The notes below the pieces were generated by a model. It searched no databases, was not told where the DNA came from, and saw only the letters and a program-made list of their open reading frames with translations. A stretch of DNA of 64,000 nucleotides from Paenibacillus oenotherae (GTDB taxonomy: Bacteria > Bacillota > Bacilli > Paenibacillales > Paenibacillaceae). Positions 8,962 through 18,437 of this stretch are shown one piece after another (position 1 is the stretch's first letter; every line of letters begins with the position of its first letter). Both the position numbers and the translations under genes were made by a program. The DNA is taken from NCBI RefSeq assembly GCF_019443105.1, contig NZ_JAHZIJ010000004.1, positions 248,001-312,000 on the forward strand, written 5' to 3'.

Positions 8962-8983
8962 TCTGAGCAATGGGGATAATGGG
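8962..8983. repeat. inverted single copy of the CCACTATCCCC-family core
   Basis: TCTGAGC followed by GGGGATAATGG is the reverse complement of the core of the 56-bp array 120 bp away, so the two could form a long inverted repeat. Confidence 0.6.
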
Positions 8984-9130
8984 CAAAAGAGGCTCCCCCC
9001 CTGGTTAGTCGTTTTGCGGGAAGCACTTATCTGCCCCGCAGCGCATCCTCACCCTCGCCATATTCAACTTTCAATTTCAACATCGACTGCAAAATCGACT
9101 GTATCTTTAACTTCAACAAAAATGTCCAAG

Positions 9131-12037
9131 CTATAATCGCTTAGGCCCGCTTATCGGCTCTTGTTTAATAGCTGTCAGTAGCCTCTTAACTTCCTCTTCT
9201 TTAGGCAACTGCACCCACTCCAAACTATAACGCGCCTGCTCCTCCCAGCAAATGAATTCTCCCACAAGCTGGGACAACTGCGGCGGCAGCGACAATGCCG
9301 CCGCATATTCACGTGCGGTGCTGTGCGATAATCTCGCACCGCATCGTCTGTACAGCTCGCGCCAGCAGACATCCGCGAGCTGTAGCAATTGACTGCGGGC
9401 CGCTGTGCGCCGGCCCGCTTGGAGCGCGCTGCCGTATCGGCGCAGCGCGTAGGCGAACGCTATGCGTTCGCGTCTGCGCCATGCCGCCGCTGTCAGCCCT
9501 GCGGCGGCTATGGCGCCTGCGGCTAGCGCGGCCACGGCCCAAGGCCTGGCCGCCGCTGCGCCGAGGACCGCTTGAGCGAGGGCATGCGCCCCTCGCGCTG
9601 CGGCTTCGGCGGCCCGTATCGCGGCCGCCTGCAGCTCTGCTGCGCGCCCTGCAAGCCCTTGGGCGCGCGCAGCATGGCCTGACGCGGCGGCGTTGCCGGG
9701 TGCCGCCGCATCAGGTCCTTGCGAAGCAGCATCGGCCAATTCGCCCGCTGCTGCTTCGCTGGTGACGGCGCCGTCAAGGCCCGTCGGCGCCACAAACCCC
9801 GGTGTCGGCTCGAACGGCAGCCAGCCGACACCCGGGAAGAAAACCTCAACCCACGCATGCGCATCGCTTGCGCGCACCGTGTACTGCTTTTGCTCCAAAG
9901 AATGCTGATTCCCATACTGGTCCTGATTCCCGTCCTGCTTTTCCTCCCCGTACTGGCCCACCAACTCAGCCCTGCCGCCACCATCTGCTCCAACACCGCT
10001 TCGCCATTCTGTCCCGCCCGCTCTGCTGCTATCCCCTATCACCCTGTTAGCAGCTTCGAGATGAACTGTTTCGACCACATTTTTGCTCTCTGCAGCTACA
10101 TCGCCTGCCGTCACCATCGGAGAGGCTTCCCCAGATGCATTGTCCCTTTCCCCAGTGGCAAACCCCTTCACATACCGAGCCGGGATACCTTGTGTTCTGA
10201 GCATAATTGTCATCGCAGTGGCGAAATGCACACAGTACCCTTTGCGCTGCTGGAACAAGAAGTGATCGACAAAATCCGCTCCCTCAGGCGGAACCTCGGT
10301 TTCCGACAGCGTATAGGAATAATTGCGGCGCAAGTAAGACTCGATCGCTTTTACCGTCCCGTACCGGCTGCCATCCCCCTCATCCGCGACCTGTTCCGCT
10401 AATCTGCCAATTCGTTCAGGCAGCGAAGCCGGAAGCTGGGTGTACTCGTCCCTTATTGCAGAAGGATCAGCCTCTATCTCTCCCCTGCCCTGCCAAAAAG
10501 CTGCCGCAATCTCCGGTATTTTCGTCTCGATTGTATACGTTCGGGGTATTCCGTCCTCAACAGCCGGAAATAACGCCCCTGTATGCAGATCAACGCGGTA
10601 ATAGCCCGTTTTGCCTGAAACAGCATTAGTTTGCTCCCCGACAACTGCCGCAACAGCACCGGAAGTAAACAGGGGCCATCCTTGCGGCATCGGGGAAGCC
10701 ATCGTTATCGTGTGCCTCAGCAGCCGTGAACGTGATTGCGCCACATCACCGGAAGCTTGCGCCGCTCCCACATTCTTCTCTGCGTTGGTTGCAAACGGCA
10801 CCACGGTTCTCAGCTGGATATCATGTGTCCGCTGCGTCCAGCCCCTGCCATCGTAATAACCTTTACTGTCCCCTCGCCAGTACATCGGTTCAGGTGATTG
10901 CACGCGAAACAATACCGTTTCATTGCTCGCAATCGCAGCGCCCGGCGCACGATCATCCAGACCATACCCCACTTGCCCCATCACGCTTGATCGGCCAGCA
11001 TCATCCGCAGCAGCCTGCAAGGCGTCATGATTCGCCGTTGTTATGCCTTTCGACGAGAGATGCTTCTTGCTCCAATTCACCGTTTCCACGGCCCATGGAG
11101 GCGGTCCCGAAGACTCCGGCTTGCCCCATGCCGCCCCAGCTCCCACCGCCACAACCAGCACCACCAGCCAAACAGCCCCGCTCCACCATCGGAAGGACCA
11201 GCCCGCAAACGAATTCCAAGAACCGCCGCCCGCTGCTGATCCTGCCAACGTTCCTGTCCCTGCTAACGCCTCTGATCCTGTGCCTGTTCCGTCCCCCGCC
11301 GCTGCCCCTATGCCCGTTTTTTCTGCCCTTGACCCCGCTCCCCCGCTTGCTCCCGCCCCATCATAGCCGCCCAACAGCCGCTCAATTCGCGGAACGGTCA
11401 GAAGCACGCTCAGCAGCAGTCCTTCCGCGATCGCCCGAACCAGGCCGGACATAACATCCAATCCGAGAAAGGCATGCAGCACCAGCAAATAAATAGCTGT
11501 TATTGCAGTCAACCCAAGGCCCCATTGACGCAGCCAGACTAATGACTGCACCGCCGTTACCATCATGCCAACACCAGCAAACATCAGCAGCGTTCTTGTC
11601 TCTCCGCTAAACAGCAAGTCCCCGCCTGCAACCCCCAACATATCCTGCCAAACAGCTTCGGCAATCTGGAATAATGGTGCCCCTGCTCCTGACGCCTGCT
11701 CCCCGTACAAAAAGAGAACAGCACCCAAGCACACGGCGCTGTTCAACAGCAGGGACACCAGCAGCGGCAGCACAAAAAGCCCTACCGCAAGAAACCCCGC
11801 AACAGCTGCTATGACCGGACCAATCCGGTACAGCTGCGTGTAGGCTTCCAATTGCGCGAGAGGCAGCACCCATTCTGTAATCAGGCCAAGCAGCAGCAGG
11901 CTCGTCACAAGCCGGGGAGCCGCCATGCTGAAAAACTGCCCCTCCTTAACGGTCTGCAGCTGCGCTTTAACGACAGCAGCTGTCTTCCCGACAGCTGCTG
12001 TCTCTCCATAACCACTATCCGGTTGTCGCGCAAGCAT
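9131..12037 (-). CDS. transglutaminase-domain membrane protein (TgpA/YebA type)
   Basis: 968 residues. An N-terminal block of about six membrane helices (DUF3488/TgpA-like) is followed by an extracytoplasmic transglutaminase-like domain. Its catalytic Cys is in QQRKGYCVHFATAM and its His in SDAHAWVEVFFPGVGW. A further membrane helix and a C-terminal DUF4129-like cytoplasmic segment complete it. The protein is long for the family because low-complexity inserts occur (a Gly/Ala/Ser-rich stretch after the first helix block, a Gln/Asn-rich stretch between the Cys and His motifs, and a long Ala-rich region). It overlaps the DUF58 gene by 23 bp, forming the conserved moxR-DUF58-transglutaminase operon. 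Substrate unknown. Confidence 0.9.
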   Translation of the reverse strand: MLARQPDSGYGETAAVGKTAAVVKAQLQTVKEGQFFSMAAPRLVTSLLLLGLITEWVLPLAQLEAYTQLYRIGPVIAAVAGFLAVGLFVLPLLVSLLLNSAVCLGAVLFLYGEQASGAGAPLFQIAEAVWQDMLGVAGGDLLFSGETRTLLMFAGVGMMVTAVQSLVWLRQWGLGLTAITAIYLLVLHAFLGLDVMSGLVRAIAEGLLLSVLLTVPRIERLLGGYDGAGASGGAGSRAEKTGIGAAAGDGTGTGSEALAGTGTLAGSAAGGGSWNSFAGWSFRWWSGAVWLVVLVVAVGAGAAWGKPESSGPPPWAVETVNWSKKHLSSKGITTANHDALQAAADDAGRSSVMGQVGYGLDDRAPGAAIASNETVLFRVQSPEPMYWRGDSKGYYDGRGWTQRTHDIQLRTVVPFATNAEKNVGAAQASGDVAQSRSRLLRHTITMASPMPQGWPLFTSGAVAAVVGEQTNAVSGKTGYYRVDLHTGALFPAVEDGIPRTYTIETKIPEIAAAFWQGRGEIEADPSAIRDEYTQLPASLPERIGRLAEQVADEGDGSRYGTVKAIESYLRRNYSYTLSETEVPPEGADFVDHFLFQQRKGYCVHFATAMTIMLRTQGIPARYVKGFATGERDNASGEASPMVTAGDVAAESKNVVETVHLEAANRVIGDSSRAGGTEWRSGVGADGGGRAELVGQYGEEKQDGNQDQYGNQHSLEQKQYTVRASDAHAWVEVFFPGVGWLPFEPTPGFVAPTGLDGAVTSEAAAGELADAASQGPDAAAPGNAAASGHAARAQGLAGRAAELQAAAIRAAEAAARGAHALAQAVLGAAAARPWAVAALAAGAIAAAGLTAAAWRRRERIAFAYALRRYGSALQAGRRTAARSQLLQLADVCWRELYRRCGARLSHSTAREYAAALSLPPQLSQLVGEFICWEEQARYSLEWVQLPKEEEVKRLLTAIKQEPISGPKRL

Positions 12038-13352
12038 CGCAGTCCCCTCCTTCTATAACCGGCTGATTCCGGTAAGCGGCATGAAGGGGCAAATAGGCTA
12101 CATACCCGCCGAACCACTTCCCCTGCTGCTGCCCGCCGCTCGGACCTGGAGCTTCTCCTGCGAGCCAGAAATGCGCCCTTCCACCCCGCACCGCAGCGAA
12201 TTTCGCCGTTCGTTCCATCATGTCCTTGCCCTCACCGCTATGGGCGATGGCTCCCCCAGTTATGCAAACAACCTTTGCAGCCTTAGGAATTCGGCTTATC
12301 ACTGCCACCAGCCATTCGGCAAGCGGCCGCTCCCCATCTGCGCGAAGACGGGCCAACCGCTGCTCTGCTTCACGCAGAGCGTCCCGGTCACCCGCTTCGA
12401 TGTGCAGCCGCAGCTCCTCTTTGCTGCTGCACATCAGCTTGACGCCTCTTCCTGAATCGAATACGGTGCGCAGTGCCAGAGCAGCCCGGCCGACGCATGC
12501 ATCGAACATTCTTGGATCTCCCCCGAACATGGCGCCCGACGCATCCAGCATAATGATCGTATCGCATGGCGCGTCTGATTCGCTCACTCTTGTCTGCATG
12601 CCAAGTCCTCTTGCCACCGCTCTCCAATTCACCCGCCTTAGAGGATCTCCGGGCACATATGCCCGCATATCCAATCCTCCTCCGGAGAGCCCCGCTGCCC
12701 TGGCAGCTGATGATAGCGGCGCTCCGTTCTCAGCGGCCAAGGCAGCCTTGGCCGAATGGATGCCAGGCAGCCATTTTCCTAAGGCAGCCTCCGGCGGCCT
12801 CGGCATGACCAGCCTGCTTGCCGGACACTCGATACGAAAGGTTCGAACGGTCATTCCCAGCAAATCACCAACCATAATCCGCACAGGTTCAAAGGACAGC
12901 TCGCCCCGCTGAACTCCTTTGACTGTATACGCAACGGTCTGCTTCTGTCTGAACCAGGGCAGCAGCACTCTCCTGTAAAGCAGAGATGGGCCGGCTTCTG
13001 ACGTAACATTCACGATCTCATCGCTGACAGCCAGCCACATAAAGGGAAGTGGTCCCGATGATGAGATAACGAGCCGGATTCGCAGCTCATCCCCATCTGC
13101 CAGCACCTTGGCCGTTTCAAGGAATCTCGCCGCTTCAATCCGGCCGATCATTATGCAAGGCGCGAGCAGGCAGCCCAGCGCCAGAACAGCCATAACCCCA
13201 AACAGCAGCCATTCCACAGCATGTCCCCGTGACCAAAGCGCCGCTCCACTGGCAATCAGCAGGAGCATTAACACCATTTGTCCCCAATGGCGGCTTCCCA
13301 CATGCCGCGAACGCGCTTTGCCAGGCGGGACTCCCCCTTTCGGGCCGCTCAT
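12015..13352 (-). CDS. DUF58 domain protein (YeaD type)
   Basis: 445 residues. Two N-terminal hydrophobic helices (MVLMLLLIASGAAL, LLFGVMAVLALGCLL) precede an immunoglobulin-like region, then the DUF58 signature MRAYVPGDPLRRVNWRAVAR near residue 230 and a degenerate von Willebrand A-like fold (MLDASGAMFGG). The GGAGGAGG site lies inside the end of moxR, and start and stop overlap by ATGA. DUF58 proteins are thought to work with MoxR ATPases and the transglutaminase partner in envelope assembly; the exact role is not known. Confidence 0.9.
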   Translation of the reverse strand: MSGPKGGVPPGKARSRHVGSRHWGQMVLMLLLIASGAALWSRGHAVEWLLFGVMAVLALGCLLAPCIMIGRIEAARFLETAKVLADGDELRIRLVISSSGPLPFMWLAVSDEIVNVTSEAGPSLLYRRVLLPWFRQKQTVAYTVKGVQRGELSFEPVRIMVGDLLGMTVRTFRIECPASRLVMPRPPEAALGKWLPGIHSAKAALAAENGAPLSSAARAAGLSGGGLDMRAYVPGDPLRRVNWRAVARGLGMQTRVSESDAPCDTIIMLDASGAMFGGDPRMFDACVGRAALALRTVFDSGRGVKLMCSSKEELRLHIEAGDRDALREAEQRLARLRADGERPLAEWLVAVISRIPKAAKVVCITGGAIAHSGEGKDMMERTAKFAAVRGGRAHFWLAGEAPGPSGGQQQGKWFGGYVAYLPLHAAYRNQPVIEGGDCDACATTG

Positions 13353-14386
13353 CGCCTCCTCCGGCTGCTGTCACCTGCTGGCGCTGGAATCGGCTCCGCC
13401 GCAATCATTCGGTCGAGCAGCTCCGTCGCCTGCAGCCCGGCTGCAGCCGCTTCGTCCTTCATCATTAGCCGATGCGCCAGAACGGATTGCGCCGTTTCCT
13501 TGAGATCGTCCGGCACTACGAACCGCCGCCCCGCCACATAAGCAGCAGCCTGCGCGGCACATACCCAATCGCGAGTGGCACGCGGACTCGCACCAAGCAG
13601 CAGCTCGGGAGCCGAGCGCGTTGCGCCTGCTATACGAACCGCATAGCCAAGAAGCGATGTATGCACATGCACAGACTGGGCATCGCGCTGCATTCTCAGC
13701 CATTCCTCCGGAATGACGACCGGGCGCAGCTGCTCTGGCTGCAGCCGCTGCGCTCCGTTCTCCAGCATCGATATTTCATCTTCAACCGACGGATAACCGA
13801 CGGACAACCGCATCATAAAACGATCCAGCTGCGCCTCCGGAAGCGGATAGGTTCCATCGTCACTGAGCGGATTCTGGGTCGCCAGCAGCATGAAGGGCTG
13901 CGGAAGCTGCATCGTCTCGCCATCCGCCGTCACGCTTCGCTCCCCCATCGCTTCAAGCAGCGCCGATTGCGTGCGCGGCGGTGTGCGGTTGATTTCATCC
14001 GCGAGCACAACATTAGCCATCAGCGGCCCCTGGCGAAAGACCAGCTCTCCCCGCTTTCCGTCCCAGACCAGCCCTCCTACGACATCAGCCGGCAGCATAT
14101 CCGAGGTGAACTGGATACGCCGGAACTCGCCGCCCATGACACGGGCAATAGCCCGGACAAGCAGCGTCTTGCCGACTCCGGGAACATCCTCCAGCAGCAC
14201 ATGGCCGCCTGCAAGCAGCGCCACGAACATACGGGTCACAACATCGCTTTTGCCGATGAACACACTATTCACCTTAGCCATCATCAGCTTCAGCAGCTGA
14301 CTGGATGCCTCCGGCCAGCTATCTTGGTCAGACACTGCCGGAAACACTCCTGTTTGCCCGGCTTCTGCAGATTGTTTAGGAATCAT
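13349..14386 (-). CDS. MoxR-family AAA+ ATPase (YeaC type)
   Basis: 345 residues. Walker A is GVGKT in LLEDVPGVGKTLLVRAIA, Walker B is LADEINR, sensor 1 is LLATQNP and a C-terminal lid domain is present. MoxR ATPases act as chaperone-like assembly factors for VWA-domain proteins. It is the first gene of a three-gene operon with the DUF58 and transglutaminase genes, an arrangement conserved in B. subtilis as yeaC-yeaD-yebA. Confidence 0.93.
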   Translation of the reverse strand: MIPKQSAEAGQTGVFPAVSDQDSWPEASSQLLKLMMAKVNSVFIGKSDVVTRMFVALLAGGHVLLEDVPGVGKTLLVRAIARVMGGEFRRIQFTSDMLPADVVGGLVWDGKRGELVFRQGPLMANVVLADEINRTPPRTQSALLEAMGERSVTADGETMQLPQPFMLLATQNPLSDDGTYPLPEAQLDRFMMRLSVGYPSVEDEISMLENGAQRLQPEQLRPVVIPEEWLRMQRDAQSVHVHTSLLGYAVRIAGATRSAPELLLGASPRATRDWVCAAQAAAYVAGRRFVVPDDLKETAQSVLAHRLMMKDEAAAAGLQATELLDRMIAAEPIPAPAGDSSRRRR

Positions 14387-14558
14387 GGGACATCCTGTCC
14401 TTTCTCTGCCAATCTCGTTTCTGCTCTAGCATCATTCCTCTTGCTCCGCTCTAGTTGTTCTTTCTATCGTTCTTCTTATATAGCATTTTCTCTATTAACA
14501 GTTTCGCCAGAGTACCGCCTGTTTACACCTGCCAGGGAAGAAAGAATTTGAGCACATT

Positions 14559-14736
14559 CCTGCGATAATACAGTTTTTCTCTCACTTCGGGCTGCTAATG
14601 ACAGAATGCCTGCGAGAGAGCAGGAACTTTACCATACTTCACCGAAATCGACTAAATCCGCTCGCAATTCCTGCGTAATCGCAGGCATTCCCAATCTAAC
14701 GCTGCTTTCAAACAAAAATCCCTGCACTTTTGCATC
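14559..14736. repeat. four-hairpin dispersed element, copy B
   Basis: Palindrome units start at 14559 (degenerate right arm), 14609, 14670 and 14721 (right arm gcatc); spacings are 50, 61 and 51. The two middle units are perfect cctgc-N6-gcagg. With the ~30-bp array that follows, it fills the ~620-base gap between moxR and bcp. I see no gene there. Confidence 0.8.
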
Positions 14737-14830
14737 CTTCCTCCCTCAGTGCCCAGTGGCATAAAGAAATAGACAGAAAAAGACCGCCCTCCTGCTTGCA
14801 ATTCGCAAGAGAAAGGCGATCTATTGGCAT

Positions 14831-15030
14831 GCTATTCGATTGCGCAAGCCTGCTGGCATTGCTATTCGATTGCGCAAGCCTGCTGACATTGCTATTTGAC
14901 TGCGCAAGCCTACTGTGGCATTGCTATTCGATTGCGCAAGGCCTGCTGGCATTGCTATTTGACTGCGCAAGCCTACTGCACTGCTATATTCCGCATGCCA
15001 GACTTGCACTGCTATTTGACTGCGCGAGCT
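14831..15030. repeat. ~30-bp tandem array running into the bcp 3' end
   Basis: Units of the form gctatt(c/t)gactgcgcaagc begin at 14831, 14861, 14891, 14923, 14954, 14983 (degenerate) and 15011, periods 28-32 bp. The last unit contains the bcp stop codon and its final codons (minus-strand reading ARAVK-stop), so the array appears to be built from the 3' end of that gene. Confidence 0.85.
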
Positions 15031-15494
15031 GCTTCCAGCACCGTGTCTACGTGATTCTTAACTCTCACATTCCGCCATTCCTGGACCAGCTTTCCCTTCG
15101 CGTTAATTAGGAAGGTGGAACGAACCAGTCCCATATATTCACGCCCGTACAGCTTCTTCAGCTGCCACACGCCATACAGCTCGCATACTTTATGCTCCGT
15201 ATCTGCAAGCAGCTCATAGGGAAGCTCGTATTTGGCAGCGAAGCGCTCATGCGTAGCCACCGGATCGTTGCTGATTCCCAGAACGACCGTGCCGCAATCT
15301 CCAAACGCAGCATACGCATCACGGAAATCGCATGATTCCTGCGTACAGGCCGGCGTCAAATCCTTCGGATAGAAGAACAGCACAACCTTCTGTCCAATAT
15401 AGTCACTGAGCTTGATTTCCCGTCCGCCTAACGAGGGCAGCGTAAAATCCGGCGCTTTTCGCCCGACGAACGCTTTTGCTTTTATTGTAGCCAC
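15012..15494 (-). CDS. bcp: thiol peroxidase, BCP-type peroxiredoxin
   Basis: 160 residues, normal family length. A thioredoxin fold with peroxidatic Cys in LTPACTQESCDFRD and a second Cys five residues later, the atypical 2-Cys arrangement of bacterioferritin comigratory proteins. It reduces hydrogen peroxide and organic hydroperoxides using thioredoxin. The likely start is GTG. It lies 32 nt after the ABC exporter operon and may share its transcript. In B. subtilis the homologue ygaF lies next to gsaB; here the exporter and LCP genes separate it from hemL. Confidence 0.93.
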   Translation of the reverse strand: MATIKAKAFVGRKAPDFTLPSLGGREIKLSDYIGQKVVLFFYPKDLTPACTQESCDFRDAYAAFGDCGTVVLGISNDPVATHERFAAKYELPYELLADTEHKVCELYGVWQLKKLYGREYMGLVRSTFLINAKGKLVQEWRNVRVKNHVDTVLEAARAVK

Positions 15495-15526
15495 TGTTCC
15501 AATCTCTCCTTCTCCTGCTTGCGGCT

Positions 15527-16321
15527 CTAAGAGCCTGCTCCGCGATATCGTTTGACCCCGTGATTCCAGATGGTGATTCCGATGACAAGGACGACAATCC
15601 CCACAACTGGCGTAAACAAGGCAAGTGTCGTCAGCCCTTCCTCATGACGGTCAAGAAAATAGGAGGCAGGAATGACGCCGACGAAAGCGAATGGAAGCAG
15701 CCAGGTCAGCAGAAACCGGATCGTTTTATTATAAATATTGATGGGATAACGGCCATAGTTCTGAATATTCCACATCAGCGGCAGGATGCCCGTAGGTGCG
15801 TCGGAATAGAATGATATGGCTGTTAATGCCGTATACAGCCCCGCGTAGATCATCACCGCTCCAACCGTAAACACCACCAGCATGAGCGCATCCAGCGCTT
15901 CAAAAGGAAGTCCCAGCTGCGACCAGCTTATAATCATAATTACAGCACCGAATATCGAGCCGAAGATAGACGGCGGATCGATATTTTCCAGAACGATCTG
16001 GTACAGGTTGTAGGCGGGCCGCGTCAAAATCCGGTCCATCTCGCCTTTCACAATATATCGCTCACTGAAGCTCCACAGGTTGAAGAACGTCCCGAACACC
16101 CCATAAGGGATCATAAAAAATCCGTAAACGAACACCACCTCCGCCTCCGACCAGCCGCCGAGCGACGGTGTATGCTGGAAGACAATCAGTATGAAGATCA
16201 GGTTCAGCCCCTGGAACAGAATATCCGAGAGCACCTCGATCCAGAAATCCGCACGGTAGGTAAGCCGTGTTTTCGCATAATTTTTCATATATTCCACACA
16301 TAACGACCAATAGAACATCAT
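15527..16321 (-). CDS. ABC-2 type permease subunit (second)
   Basis: About 264 residues from the paired ATG codons at 16321/16318 (AGGGGGG lies just upstream; a longer frame has an improbable Cys/Ser-rich N-terminus). Six hydrophobic segments are visible, including FIWEV-like entry, GFFMIPYGVFGTFFNLW and a C-terminal VVGIVVLVIGITIWNHG. It resembles the ABC-2/DUF990 permeases that come in pairs with one ATPase. It starts 4 nt after the stop of the first permease gene. The exported substrate is unknown. Confidence 0.85.
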   Translation of the reverse strand: MMFYWSLCVEYMKNYAKTRLTYRADFWIEVLSDILFQGLNLIFILIVFQHTPSLGGWSEAEVVFVYGFFMIPYGVFGTFFNLWSFSERYIVKGEMDRILTRPAYNLYQIVLENIDPPSIFGSIFGAVIMIISWSQLGLPFEALDALMLVVFTVGAVMIYAGLYTALTAISFYSDAPTGILPLMWNIQNYGRYPINIYNKTIRFLLTWLLPFAFVGVIPASYFLDRHEEGLTTLALFTPVVGIVVLVIGITIWNHGVKRYRGAGS

Positions 16322-16325
16322 ACGT

Positions 16326-17120
16326 TTAGCCCCCCTGCACGAACAGCCGGTATCTTGCCTGCCGCCATACCAATAGAATCGGGATGATGAGCACGAGGAA
16401 CCAGATGACCTGTACTCCCAGCACACGCAGCGCCTCATCGCCCGCTGTCCGTCCCGTGAAGACCGAGCTTGGCAAATAAGTGATCGCCTGGAACGGCAGC
16501 CATTTCATCGTCACAGCAAGCCATCCCGGGAAGAAGGAGATCGGCACGACAACCCCCGAGAACAGATCGACCAGTACGCGCTTCATTCGCAGCATGCCCT
16601 CATTGTTCTCAACAAAGAATGCGAACAGCCCCGTCAGAATGTTGATCTGCGAATTAATCAGAAAGCTGAACACCAGCATGACAAAATACAATACCCACAC
16701 GCCCGGCTCCGTCGGCAGCGTAACGGGGAACAGCAGGCAGACAATGATAAGACCTGGAACCATGAACAGCAGGAGACGGAAGATGCCTTCCCCGAAGCCC
16801 TGCATCATCTTCACCAGCAAGTAGGAATACGGCCTAATAAATTGAATCGCCACGCTGCCGTCACGAATTTCGCTGGCAATCTCGCGGTCCAGATTATTGA
16901 AGTAAAATGCGCGCGCCATCCAGGAGACGGCAACATAGGTCGTCATCTGAGCCAATGTAAATCCGCCCATGACCGTCTGCTCGCCGAATATGGCCTCCCA
17001 CAGAAAATAGTAGGCCCCAATATTGATGGCATAAATAATTATGCCGCTGTAATAATTAACCCGATATGCCAGCATCATTAGGAAACGTATGCGGATAAGA
17101 TCCAGGTAAGCGCTATTCAT
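16326..17120 (-). CDS. ABC-2 type permease subunit (first)
   Basis: About 264 residues starting at the ATG that overlaps the ATPase stop (ATGAATAG). It has six membrane segments with the conserved cytoplasmic stretch REIASEIRDGSVAIQFIRPYS that contacts the ATPase in this family. It is a paralogue of the next permease, so the exporter is probably a heterodimer with one ATPase type. Confidence 0.85.
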   Translation of the reverse strand: MNSAYLDLIRIRFLMMLAYRVNYYSGIIIYAINIGAYYFLWEAIFGEQTVMGGFTLAQMTTYVAVSWMARAFYFNNLDREIASEIRDGSVAIQFIRPYSYLLVKMMQGFGEGIFRLLLFMVPGLIIVCLLFPVTLPTEPGVWVLYFVMLVFSFLINSQINILTGLFAFFVENNEGMLRMKRVLVDLFSGVVVPISFFPGWLAVTMKWLPFQAITYLPSSVFTGRTAGDEALRVLGVQVIWFLVLIIPILLVWRQARYRLFVQGG

Positions 17121-18183
17121 TGCCTTGGTGCGCCTCCTTGTCCAGTGCCACGACATTGCCTAATTTCTTCGTCGCTTCCGAAGATGCCGATCCGGACTGA
17201 TAAATCTCCCGCACGATCTCATCGGTATTCGTCTCAACGATCTTAATATCGCGAATACCCGCTCCGCCGCCCACTACTCGTGCCAGCGCATCAGACACAT
17301 TGACCGCATGGGGCAGAAACATCGTCGCCGTCAGTTCATTATCCTGCGACCACGACACACCAAGCCCGTCAGTCAGCACTCTCAGATTATCCAGCTGCGG
17401 ATGCTCCGCGAATTGGAAATGAATCTCCCGCCCCTTGCTCCAGCGGGACTTGAGCTCATCCAGTCCCCCGTCATAGATGATGCGGCCGTCATCCAGCATA
17501 ATAACTCGCGAGCATAGCGCCTCAATGTCCTGCAGATCATGTGTCGTGAGCAGAATAGTCGTCCCGTGCTCACGATTGATTTTCATCAAGAAATCCCGAA
17601 TCTCCGTCTTCACTACAATATCGAGGCCGATTGTCGGCTCATCCAGAAACAGAATCGATGGATTATGCAGCAGGGACGCAACAAGCTCGCATCTCATCCG
17701 CTGTCCAAGACTGAGCTTGCGCACCGGACGGTTCAACAGCTCGCCCAGTTGCAGGCGCTCCACCAGCTCATCCAGCCTTTTGCGGAATTCGTCTTCCGGT
17801 ACCCGGTACACCTTGCGCAGCAGCTGGAACGATTCGATAACACCGATGTCCCACCATAGCTGGCTTCGTTGTCCGAAGACGACGCCGATCCCTTTCACAA
17901 ACTTCTCGCGTTCCTTGAAGGGGACGAACCCGTTGACCTTGATATGCCCTGATGTAGGAACAAGAATACCGGTCAGCATCTTGATCGTTGTCGATTTCCC
18001 TGCACCATTCTCCCCTATGTATCCGCAAATTTCTCCCTGTGGAATTTGGAAGGAAATATCCTTTACAGCCGTTATTTGATTGTATTCCCGCTTGAATAAG
18101 TCCTTTAGCGCTCCAGAGAGACCTTCACGGTTCTTCTGAACATTGAACTGCTTGCGTAGATCTTGAACATCAATTGCTAACAT
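17113..18183 (-). CDS. ABC transporter ATP-binding protein (NodI/DrrA-like exporter type)
   Basis: About 356 residues from ATG 18183 (AAGGGA 7 nt upstream). Walker A is GENGAGKST, signature is LSLGQRMR (Q-loop in VFGQRSQLWWD), Walker B is ILFLDEPTIGLD and the switch His is in TTHDLQD. A C-terminal ~110-residue extension is typical of ABC-2 exporter ATPases. The spacing to the permeases shows one operon: ATPase, permease, permease, perhaps bcp. Confidence 0.92.
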   Translation of the reverse strand: MLAIDVQDLRKQFNVQKNREGLSGALKDLFKREYNQITAVKDISFQIPQGEICGYIGENGAGKSTTIKMLTGILVPTSGHIKVNGFVPFKEREKFVKGIGVVFGQRSQLWWDIGVIESFQLLRKVYRVPEDEFRKRLDELVERLQLGELLNRPVRKLSLGQRMRCELVASLLHNPSILFLDEPTIGLDIVVKTEIRDFLMKINREHGTTILLTTHDLQDIEALCSRVIMLDDGRIIYDGGLDELKSRWSKGREIHFQFAEHPQLDNLRVLTDGLGVSWSQDNELTATMFLPHAVNVSDALARVVGGGAGIRDIKIVETNTDEIVREIYQSGSASSEATKKLGNVVALDKEAHQGNE

Positions 18184-18279
18184 AATGGCATCCCTTGCCC
18201 CTTTCGCTCGACATTTCCTGGGAAATATCATCCTCTATCGATTCCAATAGATAAAACTTGCTTCTATACGACGTTACAT

Positions 18280-18309
18280 TTTATAATTTTATGATATGTA
18301 ATACTACAA
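18280..18309 (-). promoter_or_regulatory. promoter of the ABC exporter operon
   Basis: TTGTAG, 18-nt spacer, TATAAA on the minus strand, ~95 nt upstream of the ATPase start in an AT-rich divergent region shared with the LCP gene. Confidence 0.55.
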
Positions 18310-18437
18310 TAGATTTAAGATAGCGTAAATGAAGGCCTTAATCTTGTCGGATGCAGGCGCTATATTAAACACTGCCAAAGTCATTGTAGACCATTATAAC
18401 ACTGGATGGAACAGCTTGCAGAATGGGAGGAACAGAA

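Noticed and set aside
8473-8979. Long plus-strand frames over the 56-bp array
   Set aside because: The same peptide appears in all three frames because 56 is not divisible by three; a repeat artefact.
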